This document shows, in pieces, positions 6,737 to 16,700 of a stretch of DNA of 35,557 bases. Location: contig JALFAW010000013.1 of the NCBI GenBank assembly GCA_022773305.1, forward strand, positions 1 through 35,557, given 5' to 3'. The notes under the pieces are model-generated. The model had not been told where the DNA came from. It did no database searches and saw only the letters and a program-made list of their open reading frames with translations. Position 1 is the first letter of the stretch. The number at the start of each line of letters is the position of its first letter. The stretch is from Spirochaetia bacterium (GTDB lineage: Bacteria; Spirochaetota; Spirochaetia; Treponematales; Treponemataceae). The position numbers were made by a program, and so were the translations under genes.

Positions 6737-8311
6737 TTAAAATCCTGTTTTCGAAAGCACATAAACCAATGCTGAATTCCAATAAATTGCAATTTCATTT
6801 GTACTGTAACTTGGCTCTGCATCAGCATAACATTTCAAAGCTGGTAAATTTGCAAGATGAATTCGTGCATATTCATCATTCAAACCAGCACAAGGTCCAC
6901 CCACGAGCATACCTGGCATCACTTGTTTAGTTGCTCCACTTGGTCTGTGATGTGGATGTTCAGGACTTTTTGCTCCCCAACCTGTAACATAACAAAAGTT
7001 CAAAGGATTACAACCCAAAACATAATCAAGCTGGGCTTTCGCAATTGTTTTGTATTCAATTTTTCCAGTAATTTTGTATGCAAGCATCAATACGTGAGCT
7101 TGATCACAAACTGCACCATTACTTCCCCATCCGTAAAATTTTGAAGCGTACAAAAATGCTGATTTATTTGCTGTTTCTAAACTTTTATCTGCATTTTTAA
7201 TAACTGCGTCCTTAAGTGTTTGAACAACTTCTTTATCATCAATCTTTTGACTGTTATTGATTAGAATTTCAGTTCCAAAACCAGCCATCAACCCCCAGCC
7301 AAAACCTTCATGCCAAAATCTATTATTTTCGATTTCATTTTTTCTGATTTCTAAAGCTTTTTTCAAATAATCAGGATTTTCTGTTACTTCCCAAAGTGCA
7401 CATAACGCAAAATATCGTTCATCACTTACATTCCTATCACCATAAGAACCTGTTGTAATTTCAGGTGGATTAATAAATATTTCGTCATCATGATGATTTA
7501 AATATTCCTGAGCTTTCAAAGCAGCATCTAACAATTTTTTAGCAAATTCTTTATCTTCTTTTTGATAATATTTCGATGCAAAAGCAAGGCTTCCAGCAAA
7601 ATCGGCAGTAGCAGCTGTTGAAATTGGAGAAATCACAAGTTTATCTTTTTCATCTTCTGGTTTTATAAATGCACAAAAATGGTAACAAGAAACTTTGTGA
7701 TAAACAGCACCATCTTCTCGCTGCATTTTGAGCATCCATTCCAAAGCAAAACGAATTTCTTTCAGAATATCAAAATCTGTAAAAAAGTTTTTTGATGAAT
7801 CATAAGCCATAAGTAAATCCATGATCGTTTTTGCAGTTGGAACAATATATCTTCCATAATCTCCCGCATCGTGCCAGCCACCTTGCACATTTTTTGTTTC
7901 ATTTGTGCCATAAATTTCAGCATCAGCCGTGTGGCAAAAATTCTGGCCACAACGTGAAAGATTAAAATAATTTAAAACAGAATAATAAAGGTTTTTATAT
8001 ACTTGAGATTTTATTTCAAATGGAAAACTTTCCTGATTTCCAATCTTGATAAAATATTTACCTTCTTGTGAAAATTCGGAAAAATCGGCAGTAAAAATTT
8101 CTTCACCAACAGCAGAATCAACATATTTTGAACCATCATCATTTTTTGGAAGTATTTTTCCAGTAAACACAACTTTTTTTGAATTTATTTCACATAATTC
8201 AAACGTACAATTCTGATTTTGTGCTGCTTGTGTTAAAAATGCAAGTTTTTTATCTTTTGGGAGATAGCCAATTTGATTAATAAAAATATTTTTTTCCTGT
8301 GTTTTTTCCAT
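6737..8311 (-). CDS. Glycoside hydrolase family 9, intracellular
   Basis: 524 residues. Residues 8-100 are the N-terminal Ig-like domain seen in many GH9 enzymes (INQIGYLP). The catalytic domain follows, with GGWHDAGDYGRY holding the two aspartates D148 and D151, the PHHRPSG histidine/arginine motif, and the acid glutamate E506 in STNEIAIYW. All expected catalytic residues are present. No signal peptide is seen, so it probably acts in the cytoplasm on imported cello-oligosaccharides or a related beta-glucoside rather than on cellulose outside. TATTAT lies five bases before the ATG and there is no Shine-Dalgarno. Confidence 0.92.
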   Translation of the reverse strand: MEKTQEKNIFINQIGYLPKDKKLAFLTQAAQNQNCTFELCEINSKKVVFTGKILPKNDDGSKYVDSAVGEEIFTADFSEFSQEGKYFIKIGNQESFPFEIKSQVYKNLYYSVLNYFNLSRCGQNFCHTADAEIYGTNETKNVQGGWHDAGDYGRYIVPTAKTIMDLLMAYDSSKNFFTDFDILKEIRFALEWMLKMQREDGAVYHKVSCYHFCAFIKPEDEKDKLVISPISTAATADFAGSLAFASKYYQKEDKEFAKKLLDAALKAQEYLNHHDDEIFINPPEITTGSYGDRNVSDERYFALCALWEVTENPDYLKKALEIRKNEIENNRFWHEGFGWGLMAGFGTEILINNSQKIDDKEVVQTLKDAVIKNADKSLETANKSAFLYASKFYGWGSNGAVCDQAHVLMLAYKITGKIEYKTIAKAQLDYVLGCNPLNFCYVTGWGAKSPEHPHHRPSGATKQVMPGMLVGGPCAGLNDEYARIHLANLPALKCYADAEPSYSTNEIAIYWNSALVYVLSKTGF

Positions 8312-8421
8312 ATTTTATAATATACAGTACTTAATTAAAAAAAACTTGAATAAATCTCTATAAAACTTGTGTAAACTTGGCAAACTTTGGAAAAATCTGA
8401 ATTGCCAATGATATCAGTCAA

Positions 8422-9054
8422 TCACATTCCACATAAAATTTTTGGAATAGAAATTTTTTGAACCTGTTGTTTTCCATCAATGTTAATGACAATCAAACTG
8501 ATAAAACTTTCTGCCAACTCGCTAGCCATTTTTTCTCCATAAAAAGTTGCAATAGTTTCCAAATATTCGGTTTCTGTCATTTTCTCATCATTAAAAACCG
8601 GAGCTAAAAGTAAATCTAAATCAGACTGTAACTGCTCATCAGCATTTTCATAAAAGTTCCGAAGATTTTCATAAGAAAAATCCACAGAAAGACTACCGTT
8701 TTGCATTTTTAAAAGTTTTGAATGAAACAAAACTGATTTTTGCGATTTATCTTCCATTGTAATTAAAATATTTTTAAGCTTGCCTGATAAAATCTGTACA
8801 TTTTCAAAACCTGAATTTTTTAACGACTCTATTAAAACTTCCACATCTAATTCAGTATTTTCAATATTTTCTAAATCTAACTCAGCATTTTTATCATTTT
8901 GATTAATCAAAAATTGCAAAAAATCTCCACTCAAATCTCCATCATAACTAATTTTGACATTACCATCTTTTTTTACTTCAAAAACAATTTCGGCTGAACA
9001 GGAAAAAAACAGAAAAACAGAAAAAAACAATAATATCTTAAACAAAAACTTCAT
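8422..9054 (-). CDS. Hypothetical lipoprotein
   Basis: 210 residues. Basic start, hydrophobic segment and lipobox FFSC|S at about residue 19, so an exported lipoprotein. The mature part is acidic, alpha/beta in character (EIVFEVKKDGNVKISYDG near the start), and I recognise no domain. It is last in a three-gene operon with the NlpC/P60 protein, 25 bp downstream of it, which suggests a role in the envelope. Confidence 0.75.
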   Translation of the reverse strand: MKFLFKILLFFSVFLFFSCSAEIVFEVKKDGNVKISYDGDLSGDFLQFLINQNDKNAELDLENIENTELDVEVLIESLKNSGFENVQILSGKLKNILITMEDKSQKSVLFHSKLLKMQNGSLSVDFSYENLRNFYENADEQLQSDLDLLLAPVFNDEKMTETEYLETIATFYGEKMASELAESFISLIVINIDGKQQVQKISIPKILCGM

Positions 9055-9079
9055 AAAAAACTCATTTTTTCAAATTATC

Positions 9080-10225
9080 TTATTTAAAAGCACCCATTCC
9101 TAAAGTAACTTTTATTCCAGTAAACATTACAATTCCAGCTGAAGCTGATTCAATAAATGACAAAGCAGCATTATCAGGATTATTGAAAACTGTGTAACTT
9201 ACATCCTGAATAAACTGAACTTTTGCCTTATTAATAGAAAAACTAGGAGTACTAAAAGTTACACCAAGAATGCCTGGAAAAAATGAGGAGGAAATCTCTT
9301 TTTCTGTACTAATCATTTTTGGATTTCCAAAAGTGATTACAGGTCCTGCATAGAAACGTACATAATCATTCAAAGTAGCGCTGAATATTAATGGAATCTG
9401 CACAACATCAATTCCATAATTATAGCGAATTCCAAAACCAAAACCAGGTTCAAGCACCCATTTTGAAATTCTTACATTAGTTTCAAAATTTAATCCACGC
9501 CATTTAAGCATAAACTCATTTGGAGAAAAAAGCGACCAACCACACGCAACAATTCCATCAAAAGTAAGAGAATCAAGAAAATTAACATCAGGATTGTAAA
9601 AACTGCTTCCTGCAAAATTTGTGTTTGATTTTTGTGCAGATTTCTTTGCAGTTTTCGAATTTGATGAATTAAAATTCTGTTCATCATCAAAATTTCTTTT
9701 AACGGATGAGGATTTATCCTTCCCAGAAGCAAGAAACTGACCACAACCGACATATTTAGGTTTCCAATATTCCTGATCCAAAGAAGAAATTATCACTCCA
9801 CTGTTTGGTCCATCACTTATAGCAGAAATAAACTGACTTCCACCAATATAAATTCCCACATGAGTGATAGAAGCAGTATTATTTGTTTTGAAAAACAGTA
9901 AATCACCTTCTTCCATTTTTTCTTTTGGAACTACTTTACAAAAACTGTACAATGCCTTTGAAGTTCTTGGCAATTGCAATCCCAAAGCCTGATTTGCAAC
10001 ATAATAAATCAGCCCCGAACAATCAAAAGAATCAGGTCCTGTGGCACCATAAACATAAGGACAGCCGACATATTTTTTAGACTCTGCCACAAATTTTTCA
10101 CGATTAACCTGTGCTTGAGCCGGAGAAATATCTTCAGCACAAAGTTTTAAACAACATATCGAAAATAATATAGTAAAAACTATGAGAGTTCTATTTGCAA
10201 GGGGATTTGTTTTTTTCATTTTCAT
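9080..10225 (-). CDS. NlpC/P60 peptidase fused to a beta-barrel-like domain
   Basis: 381 residues with a signal peptide (cleavage near residue 30). Residues 42-165 are an NlpC/P60 domain: catalytic C69 in DSFDCSGLIYY and H122 in ITHVGIYIGG. The third polar residue, usually His in a FIHA-type motif, is replaced by Ser in QFISA, so activity is uncertain. A Ser/Lys-rich linker (170-200) leads to a C-terminal region of alternating strands with aromatic residues, resembling an outer-membrane barrel or porin-like fold. Likely an envelope murein hydrolase or a binding derivative. It starts six bases after the stop of the upstream gene. Confidence 0.8.
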   Translation of the reverse strand: MKMKKTNPLANRTLIVFTILFSICCLKLCAEDISPAQAQVNREKFVAESKKYVGCPYVYGATGPDSFDCSGLIYYVANQALGLQLPRTSKALYSFCKVVPKEKMEEGDLLFFKTNNTASITHVGIYIGGSQFISAISDGPNSGVIISSLDQEYWKPKYVGCGQFLASGKDKSSSVKRNFDDEQNFNSSNSKTAKKSAQKSNTNFAGSSFYNPDVNFLDSLTFDGIVACGWSLFSPNEFMLKWRGLNFETNVRISKWVLEPGFGFGIRYNYGIDVVQIPLIFSATLNDYVRFYAGPVITFGNPKMISTEKEISSSFFPGILGVTFSTPSFSINKAKVQFIQDVSYTVFNNPDNAALSFIESASAGIVMFTGIKVTLGMGAFK

Positions 10226-10231
10226 TTACTT

Positions 10232-11404
10232 CTATCTCAAATATCCGCGAATTTGATTTGCAATCAAAGTCATTTTTTCATTATCACGTTGAAAAACTGC
10301 ATTAAATAAATCTGGCTCAACCCCTCCTTCGCAGGAAGCTGCCAAAAATCGAACATCATCAGCTAAAGAATCATAAGCTTCAGCTCTGTAACTTACAGGT
10401 GCAAGCATCGTTTTATCAGAAAGTCGTGTCTGTACATCTTCTGTAAAAAGTTTTTTCAATATTTTTTTAGAATTTGAATTATCTGATATTAAAACACAAT
10501 TTACAGAAGGTGCAATTAAACAATGTGGTATATCTTCGTTTACAACTGGCATTTTTGCAGCAGAAAATTTACTTACAATTTCATACTTTATTTTTCTGTG
10601 CTCAGAAAGATTTGTATAAAAACAGGCAACCTGATTATCTGATGCAAAAACTTCCAAATCAATTCTGTTTGCAATTGTCCACTGAGGATGAATGATTTCT
10701 TCTTTTGGCCATATTTTTAACATGTTCAAAACATCAGCATAACATAATCCGTTTTCATTCAAACCAATATCACAAAAATCATCAAGATTTTCGTAAGTTT
10801 TCATCAATTCAATCAGATTTTTGTAAGATTCTAGTCCGCCCAAAGCTTCCACAAAACTTCCTGTTAGTGCAAGCAACATTCTTTCATCACTGCCATATGT
10901 AAAAAACGGAGAAAAAACATATTGTTTTGATTCTTGCAAAAAATCCGTAAAACTTTGAAAACTCTCCTGAGGATTAATCTGAGTTTTCTCAATCAAATCA
11001 GTTTTAAAAGCCATTTCAAAATGGTCAAGAAGAATAGGAACATAATATTCATTTCTCAATGAAATTGGAATATTCTCAAGAATTTTGGCAGGAATTTTTT
11101 CAGCACTTTTTGACAGATTCTGAGTAACTTCGCCATTCCATGCAAAAATCATATCATATTTCTTTGTTATCGTTCCTAAATCTAAGTTTCCGTCAGCAAG
11201 AAAATCATATTGTATAATAATCTTTTCATCATCAACAAATTCCTGTGGAATTGCTTGGCATAAATCTTGTGAAAGTCCATAAAATGCAACTTTTACAGTT
11301 TTATCTTTGATATTCTTGCGAACTGAAAAAATTATTATAAAAGCAATAACAATGAAACAAACACAAACAAGTATAGGAAAAATAATTTTAAATTTCTTTT
11401 TCAT
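10232..11404 (-). CDS. Membrane-anchored protein, periplasmic-binding-protein-like
   Basis: 390 residues. One N-terminal membrane anchor (about residues 7-28) without a lipobox, then a large extracytoplasmic domain. The start of that domain (TVKVAFYGLSQDLCQ, then YDMIFAWNG) and its length resemble the fold of extracellular solute-binding proteins, but no permease or ATPase gene is near. It heads an operon with the NlpC/P60 protein and a lipoprotein. It may be a sensor or an envelope assembly factor. I do not recognise a specific family. Confidence 0.6.
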   Translation of the reverse strand: MKKKFKIIFPILVCVCFIVIAFIIIFSVRKNIKDKTVKVAFYGLSQDLCQAIPQEFVDDEKIIIQYDFLADGNLDLGTITKKYDMIFAWNGEVTQNLSKSAEKIPAKILENIPISLRNEYYVPILLDHFEMAFKTDLIEKTQINPQESFQSFTDFLQESKQYVFSPFFTYGSDERMLLALTGSFVEALGGLESYKNLIELMKTYENLDDFCDIGLNENGLCYADVLNMLKIWPKEEIIHPQWTIANRIDLEVFASDNQVACFYTNLSEHRKIKYEIVSKFSAAKMPVVNEDIPHCLIAPSVNCVLISDNSNSKKILKKLFTEDVQTRLSDKTMLAPVSYRAEAYDSLADDVRFLAASCEGGVEPDLFNAVFQRDNEKMTLIANQIRGYLR

Positions 11405-11445
11405 CTTCTGATTATCGGCAAAAAAAGAATAAAGTTAAAAAAATT

Positions 11446-11518
11446 AGCCGACTCTCAGACTCGAACTGAGTACCTGCACGTTACGAGGGTGCTGCTCTAC
11501 CAGGTGAGCTAAGTCGGC
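11446..11518 (-). tRNA. tRNA-Thr (anticodon CGU)
   Basis: A full cloverleaf on the minus strand: acceptor GCCGACT/AGTCGGC, D arm GCTC-GAGC, T arm CTCAG-TTCGAGT-CTGAG. The anticodon CGU is at 11483-11485 and reads ACG threonine codons. The last pair of the anticodon stem (31-39) is C opposite C, and the discriminator reads U, both a little unusual. CCA is not encoded; a T-run follows directly and may end transcription. Confidence 0.93.
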
Positions 11519-11528
11519 ATATATTTCA

Positions 11529-12779
11529 TTATATCTTACGATGACCAGTATTGCAACGGGTTTCATACAATCTTTTTAATTCATTGATATTGTTTACAAT
11601 AATATAATTATCATAGACTTCAATTTTACGACGTTCCACAAGTTTATTTATTTCATCTCGAGTAACATCGATAGGAAGTCCAGCCCAATGCGAAATATCA
11701 GAAATGGAAACATTAAATCTTCGCTGACGTTCAGCTTCATTTGAAATAGGATTCATTTCATCAAGCATAAGAAAAACATCAGAAATTCTCGCCTGTAAAT
11801 CTTTTATAACGAGGATTCTAAATCTGCGTTTTTGGTCATAAATACGCTTACAGAAAAGTTTTAGCAAAAGTAAAGCCATTTGAGGATTTCCTGTAATCAA
11901 CAGCTCAAAATTTTCTTTGTTAAACTCAAGACATTTAACATTTCCCGCAGCAACACAAGTAGCAGAACGTGGAGAATTATCCAAAATAGCCATTTCTCCA
12001 AAAAACTCACCTGGTTTCAAAATATCAAGATTCTTTTTTGTGCCATTTACACATTTTACAAGCTGAACACGTCCACTTTGAATTAAATAAAAGCAATCAC
12101 CTGGTTCATATTCCGAAATGATAACCTGTCCAGGCTCATAAGTTTTTGCAAATCTTTCAAACGCAGGAAGAGAAAACAGTTTCAACGAAGAATTTGAACC
12201 ATCATCTTCCATTTCAAACATATTTCCTCTGGAATGAGAAGCAAGTTTTTCCATGCGAAGTTTGGAATCATTATAAAGTTTTGCAACTTCATTTTTATGT
12301 TCTGTATTTGGATATCTTTTTAAGAATTTTAAATAAACATCACATGCAGAACGATACTGTTCATCTTCATAAAAACTTTTTGCCACAGCAAGCATTCCAG
12401 TCTGCTGATCTTCTGTAACCTTATTTAAAATGGATTCAGTTTTTTTATGAATATTTCTTAGTTGATTTGAAAAAACACGAAGCATTTTCATAATCAAAGG
12501 TTTGTTATTACTAAAAAGAATTTCAAATTCTTGTACGGTTAAAGCAACTGCAACGGTTGGAACAAGGCAAGTTGCTGTTTCTTCACGTGCAAAATGTCCA
12601 AGTGCTGATTTTACGCCAAAAAATTCACCATTTTTTACTTGCTCAGAAACTGGTTGTCCTGATTCAATATCTGTACTTGTTAAAAGAACGGAACCACTTT
12701 GCATGATAAAAATACGCTCATCATGATCCCCTTCAAAATAGATGATAGAACCTTTTGTGTATTGCATGGCTTTTGGCAT
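11529..12779 (-). CDS. Double cyclic-nucleotide-domain regulator with C-terminal winged helix
   Basis: 416 residues. Two CRP-type cyclic-nucleotide domains: residues 1-115 and about 205-325, joined by a helical, TPR-like stretch (125-180). The second has an intact phosphate-binding cassette, GEMAILDNSPRSATC (G261, E262, R271). The first lacks the glutamate (FGVKSALGHFAREETATC), so it may not bind nucleotide. The last 80 residues look like a winged-helix DNA-binding domain (VSISDISHWAGLPIDVTRDEI). GGGAG nine bases before the ATG fixes the start. Probably a transcription factor for an unknown regulon. Confidence 0.82.
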   Translation of the reverse strand: MPKAMQYTKGSIIYFEGDHDERIFIMQSGSVLLTSTDIESGQPVSEQVKNGEFFGVKSALGHFAREETATCLVPTVAVALTVQEFEILFSNNKPLIMKMLRVFSNQLRNIHKKTESILNKVTEDQQTGMLAVAKSFYEDEQYRSACDVYLKFLKRYPNTEHKNEVAKLYNDSKLRMEKLASHSRGNMFEMEDDGSNSSLKLFSLPAFERFAKTYEPGQVIISEYEPGDCFYLIQSGRVQLVKCVNGTKKNLDILKPGEFFGEMAILDNSPRSATCVAAGNVKCLEFNKENFELLITGNPQMALLLLKLFCKRIYDQKRRFRILVIKDLQARISDVFLMLDEMNPISNEAERQRRFNVSISDISHWAGLPIDVTRDEINKLVERRKIEVYDNYIIVNNINELKRLYETRCNTGHRKI

Positions 12780-12815
12780 ATTATTTAACTCCCGTATACA
12801 ACAACCTTTGGAATA

Positions 12816-12848
12816 ATTATATCACAAATCAAAAAAATATGCTATCAT
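12816..12848. promoter_or_regulatory. Divergent -10 boxes for the regulator and the PHP gene
   Basis: On the minus strand TGATATAAT, an extended -10 (hexamer at 12816-12821), serves the regulator and gives a leader of about 30 nt with GGGAG. On the plus strand TGCTATCAT, also an extended -10 (hexamer 12843-12848), lies six bases before the ATG of the PHP gene, which has no Shine-Dalgarno and should be leaderless. The -35 regions are weak, as is usual for extended -10 promoters. Confidence 0.5.
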
Positions 12849-12854
12849 ATTTTT

Positions 12855-13703
12855 ATGGTAGATTTACATATTCACACAACAGCTTCAGACGGTCAGTATA
12901 AACCAGAACAAATTGTTCAGAAAGCTCACGAAAAAAACATTTCAACTATTGCTATTACAGACCATGATACAATAAACGGATTACCACAAGCTATGGAAGA
13001 AGGAAAAAAACTTGGAGTAAACGTTGTGCCTGGTGTCGAATTAAATATCAGTGGATTTCCAGGTGAATTTCATCTTTTGGGACTTGGTTTGAAAAATCCA
13101 TCTAAATCACTCTACGAAATTCTGCAAAAAGTTATTGACAATCGCAATGAACGAAATAGAAAAATTATAGAAAAAATGCAATATGACGGAATTGACATCA
13201 GTTTTGAAGAAATGCAAGAAAAATATTCAGGCACTTCGATTGGAAGACCTCATTTTGCAGCAATGATGGTTGAAAAAAAAATTGTTAAGACAACTCAATT
13301 AGCTTTCAATCTTTATCTTACTAAGGGAAAACCATATTATGTTGAAAGAACAGGTTCAAATCTTGATGAAGCAATCATTGCTATTCAAGAATCTGGGGGA
13401 ATTCCTGTTGTAGCACATCCTATGTCGCTTTATCTTTCTTGGGGAAAATTACCTGAAACTTTACAAAGTTTTTATGAAAAAGGTGTGGGCGGAATAGAAG
13501 CTTTTCATCCTGGTGCAAGAATGACAGATTGTCTACGTCTTGAGGAATTAGGACGTAAAATTGGATTTTTTTTGACAGCAGGAAGTGATTTTCATGGTGA
13601 AAAAATAAGACCTGACAGAAAACTCGGATACACAGTCGGAAAAAGAAAAATAGATGATTCTTTTTGGGAAAATGAATTAAAACCAGCGCTTGAAAAACAA
13701 TAA
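12855..13703 (+). CDS. PHP-domain phosphoesterase (RNase AM/TrpH-like)
   Basis: 282 residues, a single PHP domain with all metal-binding motifs: DLHIHTTASDG at residues 3-13, ITDHDT near 40, PGVELN near 60, VAHP, and GSDFHGE close to the end. This set and length match the YciV/TrpH group, of which the E. coli member degrades short RNAs and releases nucleotides from 3',5'-bisphosphates. A metal-dependent cytoplasmic phosphoesterase is safe; the exact substrate is not. It is alone on the plus strand and appears leaderless. Confidence 0.88.
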   Translation: MVDLHIHTTASDGQYKPEQIVQKAHEKNISTIAITDHDTINGLPQAMEEGKKLGVNVVPGVELNISGFPGEFHLLGLGLKNPSKSLYEILQKVIDNRNERNRKIIEKMQYDGIDISFEEMQEKYSGTSIGRPHFAAMMVEKKIVKTTQLAFNLYLTKGKPYYVERTGSNLDEAIIAIQESGGIPVVAHPMSLYLSWGKLPETLQSFYEKGVGGIEAFHPGARMTDCLRLEELGRKIGFFLTAGSDFHGEKIRPDRKLGYTVGKRKIDDSFWENELKPALEKQ

Positions 13704-13730
13704 TTTGTGGATTAATAAAAAAACAAAAGA

Positions 13731-13747
13731 AAAATCAAGCTGATTTT
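13731..13747. terminator. Weak bidirectional hairpin between convergent genes
   Basis: AAAATCA-AGC-TGATTTT between the PHP gene and the convergent 1075-residue gene. A-rich and T-rich tracts flank it, so it could stop transcription from both sides, but the stem is short and AT-only apart from one pair. Confidence 0.3.
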
Positions 13748-13761
13748 ATCATTAAGATTTT

Positions 13762-16700
13762 TTAAAATTTAGCTATAAAATTAAAACTATACAAAAATCC
13801 ATTTGTTTTAGGATAAAAAGCAAATTTATTCTCGATGCTGAACATGGATGAAGTGGAAAAACCAATAGATGTTGTAAAATCAACATTTAGCAAAAAATAA
13901 AAACAATCTTTTTCATAAGTTTCAGAAAGAATTCTTCCAGTGTAATTTTCTCTGCGGATATCAGGCTGTAAAACCTTTGAAGTATCATATTTCAGTTGTA
14001 ATTCATAACCAGCTTTTAAGCCAACACGCCCAAAATATAACTGCAATAACGAAAATCCATTATGAATTTCTTTTCCAAAAAGAAGAAGTTCAGTATTTAC
14101 TTTTAACGCAGTACCATTTTCATTAAAAAAAGAAGCGCTAATACTAGTAGGTAAACTTAAAATCCAACCGTTAATCATTTTTAAGGGTGTAAGTCGTGGG
14201 ATTTCAATTTTTGCAAATGCTCCAATATTGATTTGACTTATATCCAACATTTGACTGTCATATAAATCTTTCAATTCATCAAGTTTATTCTGATAATCTG
14301 GATCATCTTCGGTAATCTGTCCAATTTGTTCTTTATTATAATCATTTAAAATTCCAATCTGCGTTAAATCCCAGTTTGAGTAAATTCTAACACCAACAGA
14401 AAAACCTCGTTTTTCGTAAGGAGAAATCCCATATTGATGAATATTTGAATATTCTGTAATCACTGAAGCTTCAAAAAAATTATAAGCTTCTGAAAAAGTT
14501 GGCCAATTGGACAAACTTGGATTTTTATCAATAAGATTTGAATCATAATAATCTGTAGAAGCTGTATAATCTGAATCAATTGTGATTTTCATATTACTAA
14601 AATTCATGCCCATAGGAATTTGCCAAGAAGTTCCAATAATTCCTTCATAAAAATATTCGCCAGAAAGATTAAAACGAAACATACTGCCAACAGAAATGTC
14701 GACTGGGGTTGAAGAATTTTTTATAAAAATAGACGCAGATTTATCTTTTCCGAGTAATCGTGCGTTTTTTAAATAATCTTGTTTATAATCTTCAGAAGGA
14801 TTAAAAACAGTTTCAAAATTTAGTTGAGCAAAATTCCATCCAGCAGAAATATAAAATTCAGTATTTTCAAATGGATCTGTTTGCGAAATGAAAGTAATTC
14901 CCACACCAGGCCAAAGTTCAGGTCCATTATCAGCAGAAATAGAGCGCACAGGAAGCATCGGTCTAACTGAAAAAGGGAAAAAATATTTCCATGGATTATA
15001 ACGGTCTTCTAATTCCAAATCATCTTTTTTTGCAACTGAATCAGCTATTTTCAAATCATCTTGAAAATTTAATTTATGAATTTCAGATTGCACAAAATTC
15101 AAATCATTTTTGGAAATCATCTTAAGCTCATCGTTAATGTACTTTTGTGATGAAAAATAAACTTTGTCATCACAAAAACAAGCCCAGTTAACACCACCAG
15201 AAAAATCATCCTGCAAGAAAAAAGCATTTTCAGGTTCAAAATTCTGATTCAACGAAATGTAACCTGTTTTTGTAAATCCAAAATCTTTTACATTAGCATA
15301 ATCAAATGAAAAAATAAAATCATGATGAACATTAAATATTTTTCTTTTTGTATTACGAGAAATTCTCAAATTCTTGATTCTGATTTGCCCATTTTCTTTA
15401 GAAAAATCTTCGGATAAGACAAAATCTGTCTCCGCAAGAGTCGATAAATCAATCATTTTGATAAACTGCAATTGATTTTTTGAAATAAGAAGAACGATTT
15501 TTCCATCTGGAGTAAAACAAACAGATTCTGGAAATTCATCTGATTCAAAATGTTTCTCATAAATCAAATCACGTTTTTCATCATCATCTGAAAAAGCTAA
15601 AACTTGAAGTTTTGGTATTTTTTCTTCTATATTAATGCCTGCAATCAGTTTGGGCAAAGAATCAATAGAGTCTTTTTCCAGGTAATCCTCATTCAAAAAT
15701 GGTAGAAAAACAGTTCCATTTTGGAGGAAAAACTTTTGTGGAAGAAATTTTCGTTTTTGTAAATCAAAAATCCAGCAAGCTTTCTTTGCAAATTCTTTTC
15801 GATTTTTAATCTGCTTAAACGATACTACAAGAAACCGACCATCTGGTGATAAAGAAAGGTACTCAATATCATTTGCAAGAAAAAGCAAATTTCTTATGGA
15901 AAAAGGATTATAAAATTTATCAGATTCAAAAAAATTTTCAAAAATATCAACTTCGTGTCGGATTTCATCATACCAAATCAATCCATAATCTGAAAAAATT
16001 AGATTTCTATATAATCCTTGTGAATTTTTAGGTAAAATTTGTACCGTTTTTTTTTCATTTTCTAAAATCTCGTCAATATTTTGAGGAACAGGAACACTAT
16101 CATAAAATTCGTTCCATAAAACAGAAAGAGATTTTTTGTAAACATTATAAAAAATACCATCTGTAAACATTAAATTCAGTTTTCCGCTTTCTTTCCATAA
16201 TTCTAAATATTTATCAATTCCATAAGCTTGTAACAAATATGCTGAAAATCCAGCTGTTGCAGCTAAAATAATCTGATTATACGGATGAATATCGTTTGAT
16301 ACACGAGCTTGAAAATGACTTGGAAATTTTCCTTCGATTTTAGCCTGTACTAGCAGTTCAAGTTGTTTTTGTTCTTGAAATTCATAAGTTTCATTTTTAC
16401 AATCATCTTCAGATTCAGATGAAAAATATAAATCACTGTCCTTTTTTTTATTTTCCGAAAGTTTCGAAAATGACTGCGAAATAGAACTAAATCCTTGAAT
16501 AAAAGAAAATGGCATATTCAACTGAGCAACTGGTTGATAAGAACTACCGCCTATCGTGTTTGCAATAAAAGTATTTAACCCACTTTTTTCAGATTGTAAA
16601 ATCGCCCTAAAAACTTCTTCATAAAGTTGAGTCAAAATTACTTCATTCTCAAAAGGAATTGCAAAACCAGGATAAGCTTCAAAAACAATAATTCTGTTGT

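Noticed and set aside
6562-6930. A 122-codon plus-strand ORF
   Set aside because: It begins in the 173-bp repeat module and continues antisense into the GH9 gene; no family resemblance.
10232-11404. Calling the protein an ABC transporter substrate-binding lipoprotein
   Set aside because: No lipobox, and no permease or ATPase genes nearby; only a general fold resemblance.
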